Source: Zerene cesonia (taxonomy: Eukaryota; Arthropoda; Insecta; Lepidoptera; Pieridae). From it: a DNA stretch of 64,000 bases. Positions 21,565 to 34,600 of the stretch are shown in pieces (the first letter of the stretch is position 1; each line of letters opens with the position of its first letter). Below the pieces are notes generated by a model. The model saw nothing but the letters and a program-made list of their open reading frames with translations. It was not told where the DNA came from and searched no databases. Both the position numbers and the translations under genes were made by a program. The DNA is taken from the NCBI RefSeq assembly GCF_012273895.1, contig NC_052120.1, positions 5,704,001 to 5,768,000 on the forward strand. Direction: 5' to 3'.

Positions 21565-21916
21565 TACAGACATTAATATGTACCTATGTAAAAAAATACG
21601 TTTTGATGTAATCTCAAAGGAGAAAACATTATAAGCGTGTTGTTTACATTATAACTGAAGTTTGAATACAGGCATTTAAATTGTATATAATGTGTATATA
21701 ATAGTATGTTACGTAATTTCATAAGGATTGCACAACATACGAGTGAGTGAAGAATAAGTCCTACATTCAGAAAATATTTTTATTGAAGGTGCCGCCGACA
21801 CCAGGTAAAGCATGATCTATCATAATACAATACAAACACTAATTGAAAGCAACTGTTAAAAGTTTATTTGGTATTAATTAGATTAATTAACAAAGGAACA
21901 TCTACTTTTAAATCTG

Positions 21917-21976
21917 AAATTGTAGTCTTCTTTATGTAATTATAAGGTTATGATTACATAAAGAAGACTACAATTT
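21917..21976. repeat. perfect 24-bp-arm hairpin
   Basis: Arms 21917-21940 and 21953-21976 are perfectly complementary, with a 12-base loop. The allelic copy (53897-53950) has identical arms but a 6-base loop. Confidence 0.92.
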
Positions 21977-23691
21977 TATTCTTTTGCACATATTTCCAAG
22001 ATATATTTGCATTTGGCCGGAGTGCGTGACCAGGCACAATTTATTTACCAAGATTGGGTTCTAAGTGAATGAATTTCAATATTTATTGGCTGGTAAGTAT
22101 CCTCGATCTAGGTAATCGAGAAGTAATATTCAGACGATTTACGTTTATCTTATGGAAATGTTTTTTGATTTATGAATGAAAATGTGACACAGTTTTAGAA
22201 CTTATAAAGTGAATTTATTAGATTTTTTTCTTAAACTTGGATTTCTTATACGATTAGCTGAAATAATGTACTGAAATAAAAACAACGTGTTAACATTGTA
22301 CATATAGCTAGTAATAGTTAGTTTTATCCAAATTTAATAACAAGTCATAATTGACACTAACTATCTAAATGTGTAGATATATATTTAAAAGCTTTCGACA
22401 AGATTAATGCTATAAATCCGAGCAACTGCAAAGCCAGGTAGGGCAGCCAGCAGAGCGACACTATCAACGTTTGTTTGGCAAGTTTTTCATAAAAATACTC
22501 ATATAATATTGATACAAGCTTTATTCATACAAGTAAATATTGGTATTTTTTAAAACTTTTTCCTTTTTTCGAACGGAAAAATTGATATTGAATTGGTTTT
22601 GTATACCCTGGGTACACTTCGTGACTGGATTTTATAGGGGCGCTGGATTTTAAGCGTATAAACTCTAACACAACACTGTATTGTATTAATATTAATGAGG
22701 ATAGTGCATAAAGATATATTCGCAGTTATTATAAATGCGAAAGTAACTTTAACTGTACCGTTTTCACGGTTCACTAGATAGCTTGGGGCAAAACTGAACA
22801 CTGGATGAAGATACAAACTTAACGGGACTTGGAACTCCTTGCAGTTCTCTAAAAAGATAATAGTTAAATATGTTGTTTTTTCCTTATATTAAAGACTGTA
22901 AAATCTAGCTTTACGTAATATATTATTCATTATCTGTAACTGGTTCCAATAGTTTATCCCAAAAACTAAAGTCTGATTCCAAACAATATGTTAAAATTTG
23001 CTATGTCTAAATAGAAAATGAGTGTTCGAAAACTGTTTAATTTCGTAACTACAAAACAGTTTCTTTTTTTTAAGGTATCATAAGGTCATACGTTGACATT
23101 GACCAATGTCTATGTTAATAACTAAGGTCAATGTTAATAACCTTAACTGACTTTACAACTGCTGAAATGGGAAAAATATTTCGGTTTTGTTTATTTTGTT
23201 GATATTAGTTTTTATGTAAACCTATTATAAAATGACGAATATAAAAATTGTGCTTAAATATGCTTTTTTATTTTATTGGATAGATCAGCGAACTAAATCT
23301 AATTGCGAAAAGTTTGCTGAATAGCTCTTGTTAAGGGTGAAGGCAACTTCGTGTTTTTCATTTTAATAAAAGCTGAAAATCTCGAATTTCTTAGTCAATT
23401 AACTTTCTTTTCCCCTTAACATAACTCTTAATAACCTACAGGAAAAATAAAATTCATATTTCTATTAAAATGTAGGTAGTATGTAATGTGTGAAAGTATT
23501 TATATTCACATGTCTTTCTTAGGATTAATCATAGTCTAGTCCACAAGTAGCAATTTTTAGTAAATTTTTTCCAGGAGTCTCAGAAAATTATAACGGACGT
23601 GTCATTTCAAAATATAATACATTTTACAGTTTTTTCACAATTTTCGTTCTCAAAATTATAAAACTAAAGTTAAATTAATCGTCGAAATTTG

Positions 23692-24345
23692 TTTACTGTC
23701 CTAAAAGGGTAAAACGCGACCCAATTACTACTTCGCTGTCTGCTTGTATGTTCATCCGTTTCTCACCAGGTTGTATTTCCTGACGCCGAGATGCTGGCAG
23801 ACGTGTATCGCCGAGTCTTGACGTCCAGGTTAATTGGATTCTATCCACGGGCGTCGGGCAATGGATGGGGGATGTAATCCATTGCCCGGTGCAGAGAGGC
23901 GGCATGGGATGTGTTTCGCTCACGCCGCCTACAGGAGGGTAGAGTGATGATTCTACCTTGTCGCTCTTATTCTGCGTTTGGCGCCTGCTAGGGCTCCCGC
24001 CGAGGGGGTCGCGGACGAATTATAACCAGCTCCCGTGGCCCCTTCTCTAAAGCGGCTCGAAGGAACACAGTGGGGTTTTGGTCGGTAGGAATCCGACGTA
24101 ACCCACGGCCTTATCCCCGAGGACGTGGGTATCTATGCAAGATTCCACTTAAAAAAAGGCTGTATTTGCTGAACCATCATAGTTAGACACTCTAACAACA
24201 AATAATAAAAGATCGATATGAAGCAACGGTTGGCAGGGTCATAAATTGCATGGGTGATATTTTATTTTGCATTTGTTCTTTAATTTATTTGTACGGAACC
24301 CTTAGTGTTGCGAGTCCGACTCGCGCTTGATTGATTTTTGTTGTT
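23692..24345 (+). mobile_element. family D repeat split by a nested retroelement fragment
   Basis: The host repeat begins near CCTAAAAGGGTAAAACGCGA and ends near GCGAGTCCGACTCGCGCTTG. Inside it, 23779-24157 is a GC-rich insert flanked by AGGTTGTATTT (23768-23778) and AGGCTGTATTT (24158-24168) and ending TAAAAAAA. That is a 5'-truncated non-LTR element with an 11-base duplication. Its plus frame still reads ORF-like protein in the other copy (55788-55988). Same arrangement at about 55690-56330. Confidence 0.7.
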
Positions 24346-24424
24346 CTTGAACATGACGTTGATATATGACGTTTTGTAGGAAAAACCTAAACATTTCTGT
24401 TTGTATGTATGGGGTATATGGTTT

Positions 24425-24670
24425 GTATGTGGTAGTCGAGCACGCTTCGACTCGAATTGGGCGCCAGCTTGCACCGGGGAAGACCTCCACAGAAGACCAC
24501 CTTACCTTTCCCAGTCCTTTTCTTTATTCCCTTCGTCCATCGTCGTTCTTAATCGCTTTCTAATTTGAAGTCGGCAACCAAGTAGAGGCGTAAGGTCTAC
24601 ATTCGACCTTACGCCTCTCCAAATGTTCATGGGCTGTGGTAGCGCTTACCACTAGGCGACCCACGAACTC
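24425..24670 (-). repeat. family A repeat copy with an internal perfect hairpin
   Basis: On the minus strand it carries the family words CAAATGTTCATGGG (as reverse complement order) and GAGCACGCTTCG at opposite ends. A 14-base-arm perfect hairpin at 24584-24597 / 24605-24618 replaces what is only a quasi-palindrome in the copy at 43581-43920. Allelic copy at 56425-56655. Confidence 0.7.
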
Positions 24671-27020
24671 TATTACCGACGATAACATAAAAAGAATCAT
24701 TAATTATATTACAAAGTATAAATTTAACCTACAATTTCATATTATGGATAGAACTTTTTTCATTTCTTTACTTTGCTATTACCTACTTAGTGTTTCCGCT
24801 AACTAAGTTTATTTTACTGTTTTGATTAGACAGTATTCATATTTCGTCTTGTAAGTTGTATCGGATGTATATAAGGTATAGGACCTTCATACAAAATACT
24901 CATATTACATGAATTTTTATTCTTCATGACTGACGTATGTATTGTTTTGTACAATTTATTTGTATTTACTGCGTGGTTAATCAATGTGAAATGACATTAA
25001 ACGATAAAAGTTAAAATTTTACACTTTATGCAAAAAATAGTGCGTCATTTCTATTGTTGTTTCGCGAAACGGGGATCATAAATTCGACGATTTTAGGCAA
25101 CGGGAAATACCTGTGAAATAGTAGCCGTTGGTATGCCTTTTTAAACACTAAATTCTGAGCGAAGGCATGAATACCATTTTTTTTTTAATTTTAATTTTCA
25201 ACAATTGTCTATAGATTTTGTTAACTGCAATATTTTCCATATATTAAGAAGTAAAAGGATTTGCTTCATTAGTATTTTGTATAAACGAAAAAAGGAATTA
25301 ATTATTCATTAAATATCGAAATAAAAAAATCGTTTCCATAACGACTGTCTGCAATAAAGAATAAAAACACGACATGGCTCTCTCGATCATTAGATAATTA
25401 ATCCTCAATAAATATTAATGAAACTGCGGGGTGAAAGTTTTATTATAATTATGCATTTAAAGTAGGTATGTTCTTTATAATAGATAGTTTGATTTAACAT
25501 TTATTTCTATAAAACTTATGTTTATGTAGACTCATTTCAATTTATTATTAATTAATGTAATGTTATATAAATTGAAATAAACTTTTAATTATCCTACCAT
25601 AGCTATACAATAAAAGTTTAAATACCCCACTTCAAGACCTCCTTTGCTAATGGTAGTCTCTGAAACGTCGTAACAGGCCACTTATCAGACGAAATCTCTG
25701 CTCCAAAATGTTGTAAGTTTGGCCAAACTTTACCATATCAGAGTTTTATTGGCTCCGAAATTTGGAAAGAGCAATAAAAAAAGGTGTCGTACTTAAATAT
25801 ATTTGCAAGCTTTAGGTCGATATATATTGTAGAAATATTTTATACAGGCGTTTATTTTGTATATTTTACAAGTACTTTGTTATAATAGCTTTATTGTCTG
25901 TGGCTATAGTTGTATTTAACAGTAAATAGATATTTACTTCTTAAAAATAACATTAGAATTGATGCTTTTAAGTTTAGTTAGATTATTTTGTTACAGAACT
26001 TTCAAATGTACTGCGTTGTGCTCAAAGTTACATATGCATAATATTAAAACACGGAACTTGTTGTGAGTTTCTATCAGACATATTTTAGACTGAAACCAAG
26101 CAATATGCTTTAATTTTGTTACTATTACTTAGCACCGAGACAGCTGCTACTTATCTTGCGGCTTTACACATTTGCATTATGGTTAAAGTGCTCCGCTTTA
26201 ATAGTTTCTGAACTGTGCTACTGAAATTAAATTCCCACTACTGTCTAAATTGAAATAAACATGGGGAATTCTGGGAATTTTGGAATGCCTCAGTAAGTGC
26301 CAAGCAGCCTGTCTGTATGCAACATGTTTTTAAGAAACAAGAATAATCATATGAATCTTGCTTATCTAATTCCACTTCCCACTACACTTTACCCTTTGTA
26401 GCAGTCAAGAGTTACTTTATACAAGCGGTTATTTTAACAATTCTTCTCATTTTATAACTAATTATTTATTTATGTTTTATTGTTGTGGATGGATTACAAA
26501 TTGAGACTTAACCTAGGTAACATTATCACAAAAGGCGGTTTAATCGCGAAATGGCGATACGAATTGAACTTCAGAATTTACGATAGGAGGGATTTTTATT
26601 ACAACTTGTTTTGCAAATGTGATTTTTAATGCTGATAAAAAAGTATAACTGTAAATAAACTGTTATTAAAAATATAATTTTCATATGTAACTTAAAATTG
26701 CATTAACGTTTTAAAGCTCTGCCATAAAAGATACCATAAATAACTGTTGTCCTGAAAAAACTTATATTTTAACGATATTTCCATACTAAAGTAGTACGAG
26801 GAAGTGGTATGCAAAATATTAAAATAATTAATGACCTATTTGGCTCAGTTGCACCAGTGTTCGTCTGCCAAGCGGCGCGAGGGCTCCCAATGGGCTACGT
26901 GTTTATTTGGAAATTTTAAAAAAGGTACAAAAAGGAGAGCCTTTAATTAAGAATTATTTCAAGAAATGCCAGCATTTGTTTGAATAGAATTCTATTATAA
27001 ATATTACGTAGGAATTTCCT

Positions 27021-27073
27021 GAGTCTGAAGAGTAGGTTTATGGAATTTTCCATAAACCTACTACTTTAGACTC
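27021..27073. repeat. long hairpin, 15-bp perfect core
   Basis: Core arms 27031-27045 and 27048-27062 with a 2-base loop, extended by GAGTCTGAAG / CTTTAGACTC with one mismatch. Conserved in the allelic copy near 58977-59030. Confidence 0.88.
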
Positions 27074-28668
27074 AAATTATTTAATTTAACTCACAGCAAT
27101 TACTAACTAGTTTTACAATCAAGATATTGCTTAAAGACAGTAAAATTATTAATGCTACATTCGGTTGTGATTAAAATAAATGATTTGGGTATAATATGCT
27201 ATATAATGCATGAGCATGTGGTAAGTTTAATGGAATTTTCTACGTGCAAACAAAGCATTAATTTTCGTCACGTACGCCTCACAAATAATCCCACGTAAAT
27301 CAAAAATTAATTTCACCTCGTTGAATCGTACGTAATGCACTTTCTGAAGGCTAATTATCATACAATAAATGATTTCCTCGCTTCAAAACTTAAGCAATTA
27401 ATCACGCTGGAGTTGCATTTATTTTCTAAAATACCTGCATAGAGCGTCCCATAAAAGCGTAGTGGCGTGAAATTAGGCGATGCGGCGTATTCTACGAGCC
27501 ACCAACGCCGAGTGAACAGAGTAGGGCGGAACTAATAGTCGCAGAGATACCACAGAATGTGACGTACACTGAATGCGATGTACAGGAGAGCCTTAAAAAT
27601 GCTAATTTTCTTACAAGGCAACGTTGTGATATACGACCCACTGTGTTAACTCTGCAAATGATCTAATGCAATGTTTAATGTGAACGTTGAATTTTATTAA
27701 AAAGTACGTAAATTAAATGTCTAAAAGATGAAACATTCAAAAGGAGCGTGCTAAACTAAACCCGGTAATTTTCTGTAAATTCAAGCCGGATTCAAATTAA
27801 GCATTTTAAAAGTACGTTCAATCTGAATTTTATTTTAAAAGCGAATTTTAAAAGTTCAGTAGTCTTTTTGGTTACCCTGTATAGAACATATTGCGGCCAG
27901 TACCCAAGTATCTCATTCCCCCGAGAGGTATATGTCGCATGTTGCCAATTAAGGTTTGAATCTAGTGCACGTAATGATCTTGATTAAAGCGATAGCGATT
28001 CAATAAAGATAAATAAGCTCTAAGCTCTGTAATTGCAGTACTAACGTAATTATGTACTCAGGCACAATCTGTGATATCTATGCAATCTAGGCATTTCAAT
28101 TTGATATGGAAGTTTAATGTTCCCTATTTCGATGGTAATTAATAGATATAAGCATTTATGAAGATAAATTCTCTGTTAATATAACTGAATTATTGAAAAT
28201 AGATGATAACCAATTATGATTTTTTAATAACTGCTTTTATTTGAACATTCCTTCATCCTACCATGGCAAAGGACGCTGTTACGAATCCCGCCTCATAACA
28301 GAATTTTTTATTAATTAATTCTTAAAGTTACTTTGATACAATCAATAAAAACATATGCGCTGTGAAATGCTCTATTTGGAATTAAAAAAGCACGTTTTCG
28401 TTTTTAAAATACACACAATGAACCTACCTCGCTTTTTGGAATGTCGGCTTAAAAGAAAAACTTTACCATTATGGCTAGCAAGTTAAGACATACATAATAC
28501 TCATAGAATTATCATTGAAATTATTCAATTGTCCGCACGTGTCGTAGGTAATCAAATAAATCAATTGTATTGCTTTTTGATTAAACGATAATTGAATTAT
28601 CAATTAACCAAATGATAGTCACTGCACATGCTGTTTTTGTTTTAATTTATTTACTAAAAAAATTATAT

Positions 28669-29668
28669 NNNNNNNNNNNNNNNNNNNNNNNNNNNNNNNN
28701 NNNNNNNNNNNNNNNNNNNNNNNNNNNNNNNNNNNNNNNNNNNNNNNNNNNNNNNNNNNNNNNNNNNNNNNNNNNNNNNNNNNNNNNNNNNNNNNNNNNN
28801 NNNNNNNNNNNNNNNNNNNNNNNNNNNNNNNNNNNNNNNNNNNNNNNNNNNNNNNNNNNNNNNNNNNNNNNNNNNNNNNNNNNNNNNNNNNNNNNNNNNN
28901 NNNNNNNNNNNNNNNNNNNNNNNNNNNNNNNNNNNNNNNNNNNNNNNNNNNNNNNNNNNNNNNNNNNNNNNNNNNNNNNNNNNNNNNNNNNNNNNNNNNN
29001 NNNNNNNNNNNNNNNNNNNNNNNNNNNNNNNNNNNNNNNNNNNNNNNNNNNNNNNNNNNNNNNNNNNNNNNNNNNNNNNNNNNNNNNNNNNNNNNNNNNN
29101 NNNNNNNNNNNNNNNNNNNNNNNNNNNNNNNNNNNNNNNNNNNNNNNNNNNNNNNNNNNNNNNNNNNNNNNNNNNNNNNNNNNNNNNNNNNNNNNNNNNN
29201 NNNNNNNNNNNNNNNNNNNNNNNNNNNNNNNNNNNNNNNNNNNNNNNNNNNNNNNNNNNNNNNNNNNNNNNNNNNNNNNNNNNNNNNNNNNNNNNNNNNN
29301 NNNNNNNNNNNNNNNNNNNNNNNNNNNNNNNNNNNNNNNNNNNNNNNNNNNNNNNNNNNNNNNNNNNNNNNNNNNNNNNNNNNNNNNNNNNNNNNNNNNN
29401 NNNNNNNNNNNNNNNNNNNNNNNNNNNNNNNNNNNNNNNNNNNNNNNNNNNNNNNNNNNNNNNNNNNNNNNNNNNNNNNNNNNNNNNNNNNNNNNNNNNN
29501 NNNNNNNNNNNNNNNNNNNNNNNNNNNNNNNNNNNNNNNNNNNNNNNNNNNNNNNNNNNNNNNNNNNNNNNNNNNNNNNNNNNNNNNNNNNNNNNNNNNN
29601 NNNNNNNNNNNNNNNNNNNNNNNNNNNNNNNNNNNNNNNNNNNNNNNNNNNNNNNNNNNNNNNNNNNN
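28669..29668. other. assembly gap, exactly 1000 N
   Basis: A round number of N, so a scaffolding gap of arbitrary size and not a measured distance. The translated ORFs across it are artefacts. Confidence 0.99.
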
Positions 29669-30558
29669 TAACTTTTCATTTACGTCATAATGCTATCCCT
29701 TCATTATAAAGATCAATTCGTACTTTTTGTGCGAAGCTGTACTAAAACAATCTCAAACCTCATGAAACTTTTCGATTTCGTATATTTCAAATTATTTTGT
29801 AACAATTTAATATGCACTTAGCTGCCTTTAGCATTAAATATATTCTAGTACAACTTTCAACTGATTCTATCAGTTATTTTTATGTAATATTGACTTATAC
29901 CAGACCTAACTATACTTGCTTTTTTTTAAACGACATATGTATTTAACACTGAACTGAAACCTTATTCATGAATGTTTATATTACTCGCTGTGTTCATAAA
30001 GTTCGTTTCAAATTAAATTTGTAACAAGAGTATGCACGATACTCACTTTGTGCACAATGGGGAATGAGAAAAAATTTCATAATTAAATTTTGTATTCTAA
30101 AAAACTATCTTCGTCCTCTGTGCTCAACAATACAGAAGCATTTAATTAATAGAAATGGAACTATCGTTCTGTGTATTAACGCGTGACACACAGCCTATGG
30201 AAGGATTTGCCAGCATTGTGGATGCTACTATTTTACGTACGTAGGTTAGGTTATATTACGTTACCTCATCATACAAGAAGGAAGCAGGATGGGTGTACCT
30301 AATTCTTTAAACATTTATTTCTTTTGTTTTTTTCTATAATATTCCGAAGGTATCCGTGCTATGACAGAGTGATATAAAATAATGCTTTATATTAAGAACC
30401 ATAATGTAAATGTACTATTTTAGTATTGCAGATTTTTCTTATTAAAATATTATCCTTGTATTTTAAAATCCATACTCAGTGATTTAAAGAAACGTAAAAG
30501 AGCTGTTATTAGTTTAATATTAATTACCATTTCAGATTGTTTGTCAATATTATAATTT

Positions 30559-30715
30559 ACTAGCGGTCCGCCCCTGGGTACATAGCCTATAGCCTTCCTC
30601 AATAAATGGGCTATCTAACACTGAAAGAATTTTTTAAATCGGACCAGTAATTCCTGAGATTATTGCGTTCAAACAATCAAACAAACTCTTCGGCTTTATA
30701 TAGTAGTATAGATAA
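30559..30715 (+). mobile_element. RTE-like LINE 3' end fragment (family B)
   Basis: Starts ACTAGCGGTCCGCCCCTGGG, contains AATAAATGGGCTATCTAACA and ATCGGACCAGTAATTCCTGA, and ends GTAGTATAGATA. It is the best preserved family B copy in the window. Confidence 0.75.
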
Positions 30716-31604
30716 ACAGAGATAATCAGGTTATTAGCTTTTTTATTAATTATTTCTCGAAGAAAAACAAGGTTGGCCAAATTTTCTGGCCGTGTGTTGC
30801 GATAGAGGGGCCGGTACTTCGACTGGCGAGCTCTTAACATTTAGCCGGGAGCTGTATCAAACGACGCGGAAATTCCCACTTACTCACTGATTGCCACACT
30901 ACGGGGGTTAATGACATTGTTGATACGCTAGGCCGAATACATTTTATTTCGTACGTTTACTGTTAGCCGCTTTTTCAGAAAGATATTTAAGCAATCATTG
31001 TCATTTCGTCGTCATTTTATAAACAATAATGCTAAAAATGAAACGATTCAATCTTTCAAATTAGTTTATGATCAAACTTTACAGGCTTTAAACTGTATTG
31101 TTTGTCAAAACAATGGGGGCTTTTACAATCGAAGTAACAAGTAATTTATCAATTTCCAATAAATTTAAGTGACAATTTAATTTAATTATCTCCAGCCGTT
31201 TTAGTAATCAACGCAAACTTATCTGTCACTCAAATAGAATAAACAGATAAACAATAAACGCTCCAACAAGACAAGCCATCCGCAAATGATTGTTTACACA
31301 AACTAAACATAAACTAAACGCTACTTAGGCTGACAGTTTGTTGTCAACCAGATGCTTTAACGTGATTAATAGGCGATTTGGGAACGACTGATTAATGCCG
31401 TATAATTTAATCGCAAACATACTTATAATAGAGATATAGTATAAGAAAGAAAAACCAAAGCAAATGCTTACTGCCAACGAGAAATGTTGACAATAGTTAC
31501 GTACATAGATTAGTAATTAATGACGCTGTGCTGGTATTATACATAAGATATCAATTATGTCTATGTTGTAAAGTCTGTAAAGGTGGTAACTTCGATATTA
31601 ACTC

Positions 31605-31690
31605 GTGATTCATTATGGCGGAAAAGCAGCCTTTGTAATATGGGAGCCGACCACGCATCGGCAGGAACTGGGCCAACTCGCACTACCAGC
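31605..31690 (-). repeat. diverged family A 3' fragment
   Basis: The minus strand reads AGTTGGCCCAGTTCCTGCCG then ATGCGTGGTCGGCTCCCATA, a diverged form of the family A end (GGCCCAATTCGTGCCGAAGC, GTGCTCGACTCCCACAT). This explains the odd GC-rich ORF at 31561-31758. Confidence 0.5.
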
Positions 31691-34600
31691 TCGGTTCTCA
31701 TTCTAATATAAAAAATATGTTTTTCAATAATACGATCGTAGATGTTCTCTGTTATCAATGTATTTCCGATAATTTTACATCTAGTTCTAGAAGTAATTTA
31801 AACACAATCTAGTAGATAACTGATCAAACAGTGTCTACATAACATGGGAAATCACTGAAATACAAAATAAACGTGTCAAATATAACACAAGATCTTTCTA
31901 ATTTACCAGTAACAACTGCAAGAGACATAAAAATAATAAGGGTTTTTACTAGTAACTTTCGTTCTTTTTTATTCTGTCGCAATTAATCCACGATTTGGTC
32001 AATTATAAAAGTCAAGTCAACTACTAAAGCTTATTGTAAATTTAAACATTAAATTCGAAAAGCAATACCAATTATCAAGGAACTTCTCGATCTCATTATC
32101 AACTATCAGCAATTTAATAACGAACACGTAATTGTTAGATAAAGTTACATCAGCTAATTCAGAGAATGCCGATCGTGCTCCCAACTCAAACTAAATTTCC
32201 TCGTATCACACCTATGCATATAGCAATATTTTAAAACAACAAACGACGCAGCCGTGATTAACCTGGATCGGAAGAGTGGAACTCCTCGGTCGTTTCCTGT
32301 CGGAGAACATGTGTTGAACGTTATTTATAATCATCCTCCCTTTTTTCCTTGTTCTCGTTCCTTTTCGAAGTTCTATCGCAGAACGTATGTCAAAAATCGT
32401 ACGCAAATATTTCGTTCACTATTGCGTAATACACAGTAAAATAGATATGTGTTATACATATCACTCGTACCATAATTGACTATAAGCCAGCTATTAGTTA
32501 AGATTAATTAGTTGTATTGATAATAATTTAATTAGGAACGAATTAATTGTAATCCGTACATTTATTTAACTGTGTGAAATCATTATCTGAATGATACATT
32601 AAAGCAATTATTTGAATTGATGTAAAAATGTTTAATTGAATGAAATAAATAACAATTATGTGGTTAAATTGTAGGCTTAGTAAATACCGGCGTTATTTAA
32701 CATTATTTAATTAATGTATTTTAATTTGTTAGACGGATTCCAAAAACGATATAATTAGTTGAAAATTCAATTATTGTTACATAAAGTCGTACAAGTGAAA
32801 TATATTTCCAAAGGTAAAGAAAGAAAATGTCGTAATTGTAACAACCACTTCTTAACCAAAAGATGTAATTACATTAGCGCTTTTCGCATTAAAAAGTAAT
32901 AAAATAGGTCAGTAACATAAATTAATTAAAGAACGTAGTCGCAATAAACACAGCAGAACAATATTGAACGGGGGAAAGGCGTATTAATGAAATGTAGCCG
33001 CCCCCCCTTTACTAAATGTAGCGAAACAAACCCTCGTAGAAACAACGCGTCGGCGAAATATCAACGGTAAAAATAAGATTTCGAAGAATATATACCCGAC
33101 CAATTCCAATGATATTTTACAGTTATAGGAGAAATGAACAATTTGTATCAATAATTAATTAATTTTAATAATCTTTTCACATAAGTACTCATGATTGTTT
33201 CTGACTTCGAATGAAATAGAAGCTGTAACAAACCTTCAACAAACTAACAAATATCAAAAAAGACTTTCAAACGAAAGTAAGATATTATTGCTACTTTGAC
33301 TAAAAAATAACATAATCTTCATACATATAAATTCGTGTAAGTTTACAACAATAGCATTGTGTATAAAACCGCATCAATATCACAAAGCCTGGAGATAAGT
33401 TTGCGTGAAAAGCGACATAAAAGTAAAGTTGAAATTCCGAAATCCATATTTTAGAACTGAATGAAATTCGCGAAGTTTTTACGAGAAATTTATTGAATGT
33501 TATTGTGGCTTGACGAACGCAAATCCGTATAAACGTTACGTAACGGCCCCTTGGCTGAACGTATTTTGCCAAAGAGGAATTGCGCACACTTGGTGCTACA
33601 CTCAAAGTTTCATTGTTACATCTCAACTTATGCAATATAGCGTCTGCTTCTTTAATACTTTCCACAACGCTCGATTACATTTGACGGCACAGTTTGGATA
33701 AATTCTCTTATTTAGTGAAATCCCGTACATAATCAGACTGAACAATGCATAGCTGGGACTAAAATAAATTTTCTGTGAGAAAAGCTTGTATTAATTTAAA
33801 TTCATATGAATAGCTGCTTACAAGAAAGTTGCTTGTGCAGAGAGAGTCTCTACTAAGAAACATGGAATGGATACGTGATGTTTCTAGAAGAAATTGTTTG
33901 ATCCTTAAAACTTTGTTATACATTAGTATTATTACAAAAAATGTTTAATTTTACCCTTTGATTATTTCTAAAGCCGAGAAAGAAAGACCTTCCTTTACAA
34001 TTGAAAAAGTTTTCAAAATTATTTTCTAATTAGTTCTAAAAAAATTAGTTAAAAATAGTAAAAAAATAAAAAAATTGTTTAAACAAAAAAAAGCCGTCTT
34101 TGCCCACAATTTGTGTTCACAGAAATTTGTCTACATTCAACCCTGCTTGACGCTATGACTTGGGATTATTTTTGAATTCATCCAAACATTGTACAAAAAC
34201 AAACTCCTATTTAAGATAAATATGCTAACGAAAGGCTTCCGTAAATGAAACGGTTTTCAACAAAACAACATTGAACATATAAACATCCAAATACAAACAA
34301 AAAAACCCTTAAACTTTCAGTTCGATTATTCAACCCTAGCCGACATTCGATAAAAAGCATCGATACCGTGTATCGCACCATTATTTTAATCTATCGTTTT
34401 AATACGAGCCAATATTCGAGAGTTGAAAGCGTTATCGATTCAAATTTAAGCTTTTATGTATGGAACACGGTTCATACATTCTTTAGGGGATATAATAGAG
34501 CCTTTGTGTGGCCGACGTGTTGGTCAACGCGTTTATATTACGTTATTGATGACGCATCTTTTGGACGCTCCCATATCGATCTAATATCAATAACCTATCG

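Larger units (their letters stand above)
19453..28668. repeat. 9.2-kb block, copy 1 of a direct duplication (likely allelic)
   Basis: Aligns over its full length with 51665-60639. First bases (ATATATATGAATATAT) and last bases (TTTACTAAAAAAATTATAT against TTTACTAAAGAAATGATAT) coincide, with scattered substitutions and small indels throughout. The 241-base length difference is almost entirely one SINE (21328-21564). No gene is visible in it. It contains repeats listed separately, plus moderately GC-rich, unexplained single-copy-looking tracts at about 20085-20240 and 27465-27600. Confidence 0.93.

Noticed and set aside
28612..29709. 365- and 338-codon ORFs
   Set aside because: They consist almost entirely of N; assembly gap. 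The same holds for 50626-51741.
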